Positions 24,213 to 32,174 of a DNA stretch of 64,000 nt are shown here, piece by piece (the first letter of the stretch is position 1; each line of letters starts with the position of its first letter). Location: NCBI RefSeq assembly GCF_914271485.1, contig NZ_CAJZAG010000008.1, forward strand, positions 402,609 through 466,608, read 5' to 3'. Position numbers and translations under genes: made by a program. The stretch is from Cupriavidus pampae. Lineage in GTDB: Bacteria > Pseudomonadota > Gammaproteobacteria > Burkholderiales > Burkholderiaceae. The notes beneath the pieces were generated by a model. That model was not told where the DNA came from and made no database searches. It saw only the letters and a list, made by a program, of their open reading frames with translations.

Positions 24213-26855
24213 TCAACCGCGGCGGCCGCCACGGCCGAGCCACTGGTGCACGAGCTCCACCGCGGACTCCGTCGACGCTTCGTCGCACTGGAGCACCAGC
24301 AGGTCGCCGGCCACGAGTTGCGACAGCGCGGACTCGATCGCCGCGCGGCGGCCACCTTCATCGATGATCTTCGTGACGCGCCGGCCTTCATACAGGCCCT
24401 GACGCAGCAACGCGCGCGCCTCGGTATCGGGCAGGTCGCGCCGCACGCTGTGGTCTTCGCACAGGAACACGCGATCGAACGTCTTGCCGATGATTTTGCC
24501 CTGACGCACGAGGTCCTCGTCGCGACGCTGCACGCCCGCGCCGAACACGAGCATGCGGCGCTCGGACGGAAAGCGGTCCAGCGCGGCGGCCAGTGCCTCG
24601 AGTGCCGGCGCATTGTGCGCATCGTCGACGATCACGGTCGCGCCATTGCGTTCGAACAGCGTGAAGCGGCCCGGCACGTCGACCTGGCCCACATCGAACG
24701 TCACCACGCCCGCGCGAATCAGATCGTTCGAGATGCCGAGCGCCCAACCGGTGGCGATCGCGGCCAGCACGTTCTCTACCTGGAACGCCACGCGGCCCGC
24801 ATACGTCAGCGGAATCGCGCCAACGTCGGTCAGCGCGGTCTCGCTCTGGCCAACGGCCAGCACGACCTTGCCGTCGCGCACGTACACCGCGCGCTTGCCG
24901 GCGGCACGATGCGCGGCAATCGCGGGCAGATCCGCGCTGAGGCCGAAGAAGATCACGTCGCCGTCGCACAGTTCGGCCATGTCCGCCACGCGCGGATCGC
25001 GCGCGTTCAGCACGGCTACGCCGTCCTTGAGCACCACGTCCACCTGCGTGCGCAACACGCTGACCATGCGGTCGATGTCCTCGACGTAGTAGTCGTCGAG
25101 GTGATCGGGCTCGTCGATATTGGTGACCACGCCCACCTGGCAGCGGTCATAGGCGAGGCCTTCGGAGAGAATCGCGCCGCTGTCGTTCTCGAACACCGCG
25201 GCTTCCACCGCGCGGTTCATCAGGATGCGCTGTCCGGCTTCCCAGTTCGCGCGATCGCCGCGCTCCACCTGACGGCGGTCGAGGTACAGGCCATCGCTGC
25301 AGGCCAGACCCGTGTGCTTGCCCGACAGCTGCAGCAGCCGCGCGACGATGCGCGCGACCACGGTCTTGCCGTTGGTGCCGGTAATGCCGACCACCGGAAT
25401 GCGGCCGTCATCGACCTGCCCGTCGCGTGTGCGGAACAGGTGATCGACGATCGCCGGGCCCACCGGGCGCGGTGTGCCGTCGGCCGGCTTCAGGTGCATG
25501 AGCAGACCGGGGCCCGCGTTGACTTCGACTACCGCGCCGCCCTGTTCGGCGAGCGGTCGCGAGATGTCCTGTGCCACGAGGTCCACGCCAGCGATATCGA
25601 GGCCCACCACGCGCGCGGCCAGCGATGCATGCTTGGCCACGCTCGGATGCACGCGGTCGGTCACGTCGAACGCCACGTTGCCGTTGCGCTGGATCAGGAT
25701 CGTCTTGCCCGCGGGCGCGATCGACTCGCCATCGACGAGGCCCTGACGGCGCAGCTCGAGGCGCGCGGCCGAGTCCAGGCGGACGCGATTCAGCGGATGG
25801 TCTTCGGTGCTGCCACGGCGCGGATCGGAATTGATCTGCGCATCGATCAGTTCGTCGATGGTCGAGGTGCCGTCGCCGACCACGCTCGCGGTCTCGCCCA
25901 TCGCGGCGGCCACGAGGCGGCCGCCGACCACCAGCAGGCGGTGCTCGTTGCCGGGCACGAAGCGCTCGACGATCACGCCGCCGCCTTCATCGATGGCCAC
26001 CGCGTAGGCGGTTTCCACTTCCTCGCGCGTCATCAGGTTCGTGAACACGCCGCGGCCGTGGTTGCCATCGTACGGCTTGACCACCACCGGCACACCGATA
26101 TCGGTGGCCGCGTCCCACGCATCCTCGGCGCTCTCGACCATGCGGCCTTCGGGCACCGGCACGCCGCACGACTCGAGCAGACTCTTGGTCAGATCCTTGT
26201 CGCGCGAGATGCTTTCGCCGATCGCGCTCGTGCGATCGGTCTCGGCGGTCCAGATGCGACGCTGACGCGCACCGTAACCAAGTTGAACCAGATTGCCGTC
26301 GGAGAGTCGGAGGGAAGGGATGTCGCGATCGTCGGCCGCATCGACGATGCAGGCCGTGCTCGGGCCGAGGCAATGTTCCTCGACGAGATCGCGCAGTTTT
26401 TCCACCGTGGCGGGCACGTCGAACGGGCGATCCTCGATCGCGGCCATCACGAGGTCACGCGCGGAGAACAGCGCCGCGCGCGTGACTTCTTCATGCCAGG
26501 CGCGGACGATCACCTTGTACACGCCGCGCACCGGGGTCTCGCGCGCCTTGCCGAAGCCGCCGGGCATGCCGGCCAGGTTCTGCAGCTCGAGGGTCACGTG
26601 CTCGAGGATGTGGCCGGGCCACGTACCTTCCTTGAGCCGCTGCAGGAAGCCGCCGCGTTCGCCGATGCTGCATCGATGCTCGATCAGCGTCGGTAGCCAC
26701 GTGGACAGCCGCTCGTAGAAGCCCGGAATCTTGTTGGAGGGAAAATCCTCCAGTTCCCCGATATCGACCCATGCCTCGAGCACTGGCCGATATGTCCACA
26801 TATTCGGGCCGCGCAGCGACATGACATCGAAAATCTCAATGTCCTTCTTTTTCAT
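24213..26855 (-). CDS. Second cyanophycin synthetase (CphA')
   Basis: This 880-residue paralogue of the downstream cphA has the same three-domain layout: N-terminal domain with ILEHVTLELQNLAG, ATP-grasp with VVVKPYDGNHGRGV and VVEVNAGPGLLMH, and Mur-ligase P-loop GTNGKT at 493-498. It differs where CphA has FETARGG: here residues 555-561 are FENDSGA. Tandem cphA/cphA' pairs are known in Proteobacteria including Cupriavidus necator. It is the first gene of the operon and is divergent from the ABC exporter. Whether it is a full synthetase, a primer-making partner or a specialised ligase cannot be settled from sequence. Confidence 0.88.
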   Translation of the reverse strand: MKKKDIEIFDVMSLRGPNMWTYRPVLEAWVDIGELEDFPSNKIPGFYERLSTWLPTLIEHRCSIGERGGFLQRLKEGTWPGHILEHVTLELQNLAGMPGGFGKARETPVRGVYKVIVRAWHEEVTRAALFSARDLVMAAIEDRPFDVPATVEKLRDLVEEHCLGPSTACIVDAADDRDIPSLRLSDGNLVQLGYGARQRRIWTAETDRTSAIGESISRDKDLTKSLLESCGVPVPEGRMVESAEDAWDAATDIGVPVVVKPYDGNHGRGVFTNLMTREEVETAYAVAIDEGGGVIVERFVPGNEHRLLVVGGRLVAAAMGETASVVGDGTSTIDELIDAQINSDPRRGSTEDHPLNRVRLDSAARLELRRQGLVDGESIAPAGKTILIQRNGNVAFDVTDRVHPSVAKHASLAARVVGLDIAGVDLVAQDISRPLAEQGGAVVEVNAGPGLLMHLKPADGTPRPVGPAIVDHLFRTRDGQVDDGRIPVVGITGTNGKTVVARIVARLLQLSGKHTGLACSDGLYLDRRQVERGDRANWEAGQRILMNRAVEAAVFENDSGAILSEGLAYDRCQVGVVTNIDEPDHLDDYYVEDIDRMVSVLRTQVDVVLKDGVAVLNARDPRVADMAELCDGDVIFFGLSADLPAIAAHRAAGKRAVYVRDGKVVLAVGQSETALTDVGAIPLTYAGRVAFQVENVLAAIATGWALGISNDLIRAGVVTFDVGQVDVPGRFTLFERNGATVIVDDAHNAPALEALAAALDRFPSERRMLVFGAGVQRRDEDLVRQGKIIGKTFDRVFLCEDHSVRRDLPDTEARALLRQGLYEGRRVTKIIDEGGRRAAIESALSQLVAGDLLVLQCDEASTESAVELVHQWLGRGGRRG

Positions 26856-27180
26856 CGATTTAGCTATTTAAGCTTCAGGCTGTGGGCGGATGCCCACGAA
26901 TGCAAACCACAACCTTTCAGTAACGTTACAGCGAGAGATGCGTTGACGCTAAGTAGACGCTTAAGACTCGTTGTTGAATCCCTGTTACCGACCCCCTAAA
27001 AGCCTTGTGCACTGCACCAGGCCACCCGCTGGTTTGCGTTATGTATACTTGCGGGCAAAATCGCGGGCCGCCAGTCGCCGCCCGCGTCAATTTGTTTCAA
27101 GTTATGTCCGACTTTGACGGTTTTTCCATGTCTTTCGGACGATTTTGCGCCTGCTTTTGCGCGAACAACGCGCACCGACA
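26856..27180. promoter_or_regulatory. Divergent control region between cphA' and the ABC exporter
   Basis: This 325-base stretch has no gene. It contains a 6-bp hairpin GTGGGC-GGAT-GCCCAC (26882-26897) and a perfect palindrome GTAACGTTAC (26920-26929). An 11-bp direct repeat, GACGCTAAGTA then GACGCTTAAGA, starts at 26945 and 26956. A -10-like TATACT lies at 27044-27049 for the rightward gene, implying a leader of about 125 bases in which GTCCGA and TCGGAC can pair. No strong Shine-Dalgarno sequence precedes either flanking start codon. Confidence 0.6.
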
Positions 27181-29508
27181 ATGACCCAGTCTCCTACGTC
27201 CGTCCCCTCTCCCGACCTGCAGAATGTCTGGGAGACCGAGCTCGACGCGACCCCCGGCACGCTGGAATCCGGCGAAACCATCCTGGCCGGGCTGCGGCTG
27301 GATCTCGACGAGCGGCTGCATTTTACCCAAGGGTGGCTGATTGTCACCGATCGCCGCGTGATCGCGCGCACGCCCGGTGAAACATCCGTTTCGGCGTGGC
27401 CGATCTCCGCCGACCTCACGCTGACCCACGTCGATCATGCCGGCGTCGGCACGCTCGAGCTCGTCAACAGCGCGGGCCGGCTGGCCCGGTGGCGTTATAC
27501 GCTTGGTTACAATCCCGATGCGCTGCGGCTGGCCGATCAGTTCGAAGCGCGGCGCGACCTGCTTGCCACGGGCCGTGCCCCGGCCGCCAGCGAGGACGAT
27601 GTGTGCCCCAGCTGCAAGGCGCCGCTGCCGCCGGGCGAAGAAGAATGCCCCCAATGCAGCCGCGACCTCGAGGCGCCGCCCTCCACATGGGCGCTGCTGC
27701 GGCTATGGCGCTTCGCGCGCCCGTACCAGTTCGAGCTGCTGGCGGGTTTTCTGCTGACGCTGATCGGCACGGCCGCCACGCTGGTGCCGCCGTACCTGAC
27801 CATGCCGCTGATGGACAAGGTGCTGATCCCGTTCCAGAACGGCGTGCCGATCGACTACAACCTGGTCTCGATGTACCTGGCCGGCCTGCTCGGCGCCGCG
27901 CTCACCGCGTGGGGTCTTGGCTGGGCGCGCACGTACCTGCTGGCGCGCGTGTCGGAGCGCATCGGCGCGGACCTGCGTACCACCACCTACGAGCATCTGC
28001 TCAAGCTGTCGCTCGAGTATTTCGGCGGCAAGCGCACCGGCGACCTGATGGCGCGCATCGGCTCCGAGAGCGATCGCATCTGCGTGTTCCTGTCGCTGCA
28101 TCTGCTCGACTTCGCCACCGATGTGCTGATGATCGTGATGACGGCGATCATCCTGATCTCGATCAATCCTTGGCTCGCGCTGGTCACGCTGGTGCCGCTG
28201 CCGTTCATCGCGTGGATGATCCACCTGGTGCGCGATCGCCTGCGTCACGGCTTCGAGAAGATAGACCGCATCTGGTCCGAAATCACCAACGTGCTGGCCG
28301 ATACGATCCCCGGTATCCGCGTGGTCAAGGCGTTCGCGCAGGAGAAGCGCGAGGTCGAGCGTTTCCGCGAGGCCAACAAGCACAATCTGGCCGTCAACGA
28401 TCGCGTCAACGCGGTGTGGTCGCTGTTCACGCCGACCGTCACGCTGCTGACCGAAGTGGGTCTGCTCGTGGTGTGGATCTTCGGCATCTGGCAAGTCTCG
28501 CGCAGTGCCATCACCGTGGGCGTGCTGGTGGCGTTTCTCACCTATATCAGCCGCTTCTACACGCGCCTCGATTCGATGAGCCGTATCGTCTCGGTCACGC
28601 AGAAGGCAGCCGCGGGCGCCAAACGCATCTTCGATATTCTCGACCACGTATCGAGCGTGCCGGAGCCCGCGCGGCCCGCGCATCTGGAGAACGTGAAGGG
28701 CGCCATCGAGATGCGCGACCTCGGTTTCCGCTACGGCAATCGCGCGGTGATCCGCGGGCTGGATCTGTCGATCGCACCGGGCGAAATGATCGGCCTCGTG
28801 GGCCACAGCGGCTCGGGCAAGAGCACGCTGGTCAATCTGATCTGCCGCTTCTACGATGTGTCCGAAGGCGCGATCCGCGTGGACGGCATCGATATCCGCT
28901 CCCTACCGGTGTCCGAGTACCGCCGCCATATCGGCCTCGTGCTGCAGGAGCCATTCCTGTTCTTCGGCACGATCGCCGACAACATCGCGTACGGCAAGCC
29001 CAACGCCACGCGCGAGGAAATCGTCGCGGCCGCGCGCGCCGCGCATGCGCACGAGTTCATCCTGCGCCTGCCGCACGGTTACGACTCGCTCGTGGGCGAG
29101 CGCGGCCAGGCATTGTCGGGCGGCGAGCGCCAGCGTATCTCGATCGCGCGCGCGCTGTTGATCGACCCGCGCATCCTGATCCTCGACGAGGCGACGTCGT
29201 CGGTCGATACCGCAACCGAGAAGGAAATCCAGAAGGCGCTCGACAACCTCGTGCAGGGTCGCACGACCATCGCGATCGCGCACCGGCTGTCGACGCTGCG
29301 CAAGGCCGATCGCCTGGTCGTGATGGATCGCGGGCAGATCGTCGAAGTGGGCAGCCACGACGAGCTGATGCCGAAGGAGGGCGCGTACTACAAGCTGTAT
29401 CAGGCGCAGCTGCGCAATGTGGATGGCGACGACGACGCGATCGGCGGCAGCAGCGAAGGCACGGCGGGCGAGCGTGCGGATGCATCTGAACCGGTCGGTG
29501 CGCAATAA
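27181..29508 (+). CDS. Cyanophycin-locus ABC exporter with N-terminal domain and zinc ribbon
   Basis: This 775-residue fusion has three parts. Residues 1-135 are a soluble domain (HFTQGWLIVTDRRVIART resembles a small beta domain), followed by a zinc ribbon with CPSC and CPQC cysteines at 142, 145, 156 and 159. Next is a six-helix type IV exporter membrane domain (about 180-470). The ATPase domain carries Walker A GHSGSGKST (541), signature LSGGERQR (from 645) and Walker B ILILDEATSSVD. Proteins of this layout beside cyanophycin genes are annotated as cyanophycin metabolism-associated ABC transporters; the cargo is unknown. The ATG start is chosen over a TTG 12 codons upstream. Confidence 0.88.
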   Translation: MTQSPTSVPSPDLQNVWETELDATPGTLESGETILAGLRLDLDERLHFTQGWLIVTDRRVIARTPGETSVSAWPISADLTLTHVDHAGVGTLELVNSAGRLARWRYTLGYNPDALRLADQFEARRDLLATGRAPAASEDDVCPSCKAPLPPGEEECPQCSRDLEAPPSTWALLRLWRFARPYQFELLAGFLLTLIGTAATLVPPYLTMPLMDKVLIPFQNGVPIDYNLVSMYLAGLLGAALTAWGLGWARTYLLARVSERIGADLRTTTYEHLLKLSLEYFGGKRTGDLMARIGSESDRICVFLSLHLLDFATDVLMIVMTAIILISINPWLALVTLVPLPFIAWMIHLVRDRLRHGFEKIDRIWSEITNVLADTIPGIRVVKAFAQEKREVERFREANKHNLAVNDRVNAVWSLFTPTVTLLTEVGLLVVWIFGIWQVSRSAITVGVLVAFLTYISRFYTRLDSMSRIVSVTQKAAAGAKRIFDILDHVSSVPEPARPAHLENVKGAIEMRDLGFRYGNRAVIRGLDLSIAPGEMIGLVGHSGSGKSTLVNLICRFYDVSEGAIRVDGIDIRSLPVSEYRRHIGLVLQEPFLFFGTIADNIAYGKPNATREEIVAAARAAHAHEFILRLPHGYDSLVGERGQALSGGERQRISIARALLIDPRILILDEATSSVDTATEKEIQKALDNLVQGRTTIAIAHRLSTLRKADRLVVMDRGQIVEVGSHDELMPKEGAYYKLYQAQLRNVDGDDDAIGGSSEGTAGERADASEPVGAQ

Positions 29509-29517
29509 AGCAGCCCA

Positions 29518-29997
29518 ATGAAAACTATGCAGAGCAACGACTTCACTCTCACACGTAACCGCTTCGGCCGTTTGGTCATGACACTGGCGGACGGCACGTC
29601 GCACGAAGGCGTGGTCCCCGTGCGCGCGTTTCCGATCGCCGCGCCCGACGATGGCGTCGGCATGGTCAGCACCGACGGGCGCGAACTCGCGTGGATTCCG
29701 CGGCTCGACACGCTTGCGGCGAACGAGCGCGAACTGATCGAACGCGAACTCGCGAGCCGCGAGTTCATGCCCGAGATTCAGCGCATCGTGGAGGTCTCGA
29801 CGTATGCCACGCCGAGCATCTGGACCGTGCGCACCGATCGTGGCGAGACGAAGCTGGTGTTGCGCGGCGAGGAGGATATCCGCCGGCTGTCGGGCAGCAC
29901 GCTGCTGATCTCCGACAATCACGGTATTCACTATCTGATCCGCGATCTGCTCGCGCTCGACAAGGCGAGCCGCAAGATTCTCGATCGCTTCTTGTAA
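29518..29997 (+). CDS. DUF1854 protein, cyanophycin metabolism-associated
   Basis: This 159-residue soluble protein has no signal or membrane segment. Visible family features are DGTSHEGVVPVRAFPIAAPDDGVG, ELAWIPRLDTL, a central ERELIERELASREFMPEI helix and the C-terminal SDNHGIHYLIRDLLALD. DUF1854 proteins are consistently encoded next to the cyanophycin-linked ABC exporter, and here the ATG lies 9 bases after the exporter stop, so they are cotranscribed. Function is not known; a regulatory or adaptor subunit for the exporter is a guess. Its stop codon lies in a triplicated 12-bp repeat. Confidence 0.85.
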   Translation: MKTMQSNDFTLTRNRFGRLVMTLADGTSHEGVVPVRAFPIAAPDDGVGMVSTDGRELAWIPRLDTLAANERELIERELASREFMPEIQRIVEVSTYATPSIWTVRTDRGETKLVLRGEEDIRRLSGSTLLISDNHGIHYLIRDLLALDKASRKILDRFL

Positions 29998-30024
29998 GGG
30001 TTCTTGTAAGCCTTCTTGTAAGGC
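29989..30024. repeat. Three tandem 12-bp repeats across the DUF1854 stop codon
   Basis: TTCTTGTAAGGG, TTCTTGTAAGCC and TTCTTGTAAGGC follow one another exactly. Each contains an in-frame TAA preceded by FL codons, so the array stacks three stop codons in the same frame and ends against the stop of the converging gene. Confidence 0.92.
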
Positions 30025-30489
30025 TTAGTGCAGCATGCGCGACGACGAGCCACCACGGTCATCGCCGTCGTCGCCATCCTCATCATCTTCGGCCGCGCCT
30101 TCGGCCTCTTCCGCATCCTCGTCCCAATCCTCGTGCAATACGGGGGTGTCCGCCGCGAGATCCCACACCATCGAGTGCACGTGGATCGTGAACCATTGGC
30201 GGAACATCGTCAGCGTCAGCTTCGGCGGCCACAGTACGTCGGTGAACCACTCGCCCAGCATCAGTTCGAAAAACGAGCGCCAGCGCGCCTCGACCCATTT
30301 GACGGTGGTCTCGGGGTCGTCCGCGAACTCGGGCGGCACGAGGAACACGGTCTCGTCCTGACGCACGGCGTCGAGCGTCAGCGTTTCAATCGGGTCGGGA
30401 TCGACCGCGAGAATCCAGTCGAGGAACGGCTGCTCGGGCACGAGCATGACGGCGGCGCGATTGATGGAAAAACGAGGATGGTCGTGCAT
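30025..30489 (-). CDS. Conserved hypothetical protein with acidic tail
   Basis: This 154-residue soluble protein starts at MHDHPRFSINRAA; five further upstream codons are open but unneeded. Residues 1-110 form a compact tryptophan- and phenylalanine-rich domain (PEQPFLDWILAV, ETTVKWVEARWRSFFELMLGEWF). The last 35 residues are almost all Asp, Glu, Gly and Ala, ending SSSRMLH. I do not recognise the family beyond its appearance as a conserved hypothetical in Burkholderiaceae. It converges on the DUF1854 gene with a 27-base gap and no good terminator. Confidence 0.7.
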   Translation of the reverse strand: MHDHPRFSINRAAVMLVPEQPFLDWILAVDPDPIETLTLDAVRQDETVFLVPPEFADDPETTVKWVEARWRSFFELMLGEWFTDVLWPPKLTLTMFRQWFTIHVHSMVWDLAADTPVLHEDWDEDAEEAEGAAEDDEDGDDGDDRGGSSSRMLH

Positions 30490-30857
30490 GATCTCAGGCC
30501 GCAAGGCGAATTCAGGCGTCTATTGTAGCCGCGCGCCTGCCTCGCGGCGTCCTCGTCATGCGATTGGCGTTCTGTTGTGCAGAGCAAAAGTCATCAATGC
30601 CTGTTGCGTGCGCAGAACGGTCGGTAATAGTGCCTTTTGGCTCTTATCGTGCCGCGCATATAATGGCCCGGCGCTTTTTTTCCGGTGGTGAGGGTCGCTG
30701 TAACCGGCATCCAGCAAGGACAACCCGCAATGGGGGCCACGCTGGTGCCGGCCCGGAAAGATCGCGCTGGCTGGCGCGGAACAAGCATGCGAACCATCGC
30801 ACACCGACGCCTCGCCAGGCCACCGGTATGACGTGAATAACAAAAAGCGAGGTCAGA
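30490..30857 (+). promoter_or_regulatory. Promoter and long leader of the CsgG-like gene
   Basis: In this 368-base gene-free stretch the best signal is TTGGCT at 30637-30642 and TATAAT at 30659-30664, 16 bp apart. Transcription from it would give a leader of about 185 bases before the ATG at 30858, which has a GAGGT ribosome site. The leader is GC-rich with several short complementary segments but no riboswitch I recognise. The first 100 bases probably hold the leftward promoter of the acidic-tail gene. Confidence 0.6.
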
Positions 30858-31673
30858 ATGAGTTTCAAATTGACGGGTGTCGTGTTGGCATCGGCGTCGG
30901 CTCTCCTGCTGTCGGCATGCGCGGACATGCAGATGGGCGCCAAGGATGCCAAGACCGTTGCCACCGGTTCCGCTGCGGGCAGCACCACGCAGAATGCCAA
31001 CACCGGACTGCAGCGCTGCGACGCGCCGCTCGGCACTGTTTCCATCATCGAAGACACTTCCGCCCCGTGGTACGGCATCCTGACCGGGCAATACAAGCTC
31101 GGTAGCACGGTGCCGGTGCTCAAGCTGCTGGTGCAGCAATCCAACTGCTTCGTCGTGGTCGATCGCGGTCGTGGTCTCGACGCCGCGATGTCCGAGCGCG
31201 CGCTCAACCAGACCGGTGAGCTGCGCAAGACGTCGAAGATGCAGAAGGGCCAGATGGTTGCCGCGGACTACACGGTGAGCCCGACCATCACGTTCGCCGC
31301 CAACGACACCGGTGGTGGTGGCGCTTCGCTGCTGAACTACGTGCCGCACGTGGGCGGCATTCTCGCCGGCGTGGCCGGCAGCATGAAGAGCTCGGAAGCG
31401 TCGACGCTGCTGACGCTCGTCGACAACCGTTCGAGCGTGCAACTGGCTGCCGCAGAAGGTTCGGCCAAGAACATCGACTACGGTCTGCTGGCCGTGTTCG
31501 CGAGCGACAATTCGCGCGGCCGCGCGGGTGCGTACTCGAACACGCCGCAAGGCAAGGTCGTGGTGGCCGCGTTCACCGACTCGCTCAACAACCTCGTGTC
31601 GGCGGTCAAGCAGTACAAGGCCCAGAACGTGAAGGGCGGCCTCGGTGCCGGTGGCCAGCTGAAGGTCAACTGA
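30858..31673 (+). CDS. CsgG/HfaB-like outer-membrane lipoprotein
   Basis: This 271-residue protein has an N-terminal signal with lipobox LLLSAC (Cys near 21). The CsgG-type core follows: a polypeptide reaching KLLVQQSNCFVVVDRGRGLDAAMSER, a glycine-rich ANDTGGGGASLLNYVPHVGGILAGVAG segment, and a strand-rich C-terminal half. CsgG proteins form outer-membrane export channels or periplasmic lipoprotein assemblies. It is monocistronic, with a hairpin after the stop, and lies 3 kb from a separate operon encoding another CsgG-family lipoprotein. Its role is unknown. Confidence 0.75.
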   Translation: MSFKLTGVVLASASALLLSACADMQMGAKDAKTVATGSAAGSTTQNANTGLQRCDAPLGTVSIIEDTSAPWYGILTGQYKLGSTVPVLKLLVQQSNCFVVVDRGRGLDAAMSERALNQTGELRKTSKMQKGQMVAADYTVSPTITFAANDTGGGGASLLNYVPHVGGILAGVAGSMKSSEASTLLTLVDNRSSVQLAAAEGSAKNIDYGLLAVFASDNSRGRAGAYSNTPQGKVVVAAFTDSLNNLVSAVKQYKAQNVKGGLGAGGQLKVN

Positions 31674-31686
31674 TCTGCTGTATTAA

Positions 31687-31713
31687 CCCTTGCCGTACTC
31701 ACTGCGGCAAGGG
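31687..31713 (+). terminator. Hairpin after the CsgG-like gene
   Basis: CCCTTGCCG pairs perfectly with CGGCAAGGG over a 9-base loop, 14 bases past the stop. The U-tract is missing, so it may need Rho or simply protect the 3' end. Confidence 0.6.
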
Positions 31714-31765
31714 GGCGCACCCTTCCGCGCCCACGCTGACCACCTCCGCGTTTTACAATCACGGC

Positions 31766-32161
31766 ATGCGTCGATTTCTCAAGCCGTGTTTCCGTTCGGC
31801 CATGCTGGCCGCACCGCTCCTGCCCCTTCTTCTTCCCGTAGCCGCGTACGCCGATGGCGATGCCAAGGCCGGGGAGCGCGCGTTCACAAGCAAATGCGCC
31901 TCCTGCCATCGCGTTGGGCCCAATGCGCGCGGTGGCTTCGGTCCGCAGCTCAATGGCATTGTCGGCCGCCAGGCGGGCACCACCGACTACCGCTACTCCG
32001 ATGCGATGAAGACCGCCGGCTTTGCCTGGTCGGAGGAACGGCTGCGCGCATTCGTCAAGTCGCCCGGCAAGGTCGTGCCCGGCAACAAGATGCTGTTCTG
32101 GGGCATGCGAGACGAGCAGGAAATCAACGACCTGCTCGCCTATTTGCGCACGTTCCCGTAG
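31766..32161 (+). CDS. Small periplasmic class I cytochrome c
   Basis: This 131-residue protein has a signal peptide (to about AAYADG) and one haem-binding CASCH motif at about residues 45-49. The likely axial methionine is in PGNKMLFWGM near 112. The pattern ARGGFGPQLNGIVGRQAG and TDYRYSDAMK matches the cytochrome c2/c550 group. It would carry electrons in the periplasm; no partner oxidase is adjacent. A TACAAT -10-like box ends 6 bases before the ATG with no ribosome site, so the mRNA may be leaderless. Confidence 0.88.
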   Translation: MRRFLKPCFRSAMLAAPLLPLLLPVAAYADGDAKAGERAFTSKCASCHRVGPNARGGFGPQLNGIVGRQAGTTDYRYSDAMKTAGFAWSEERLRAFVKSPGKVVPGNKMLFWGMRDEQEINDLLAYLRTFP

Positions 32162-32174
32162 CCACGCACGTCGC

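Noticed and set aside
21976..26696. Two open frames of over 800 codons antisense to cphA and cphA'
   Set aside because: They are His/Arg/Ala-rich shadows of well-supported genes, with no domain pattern.
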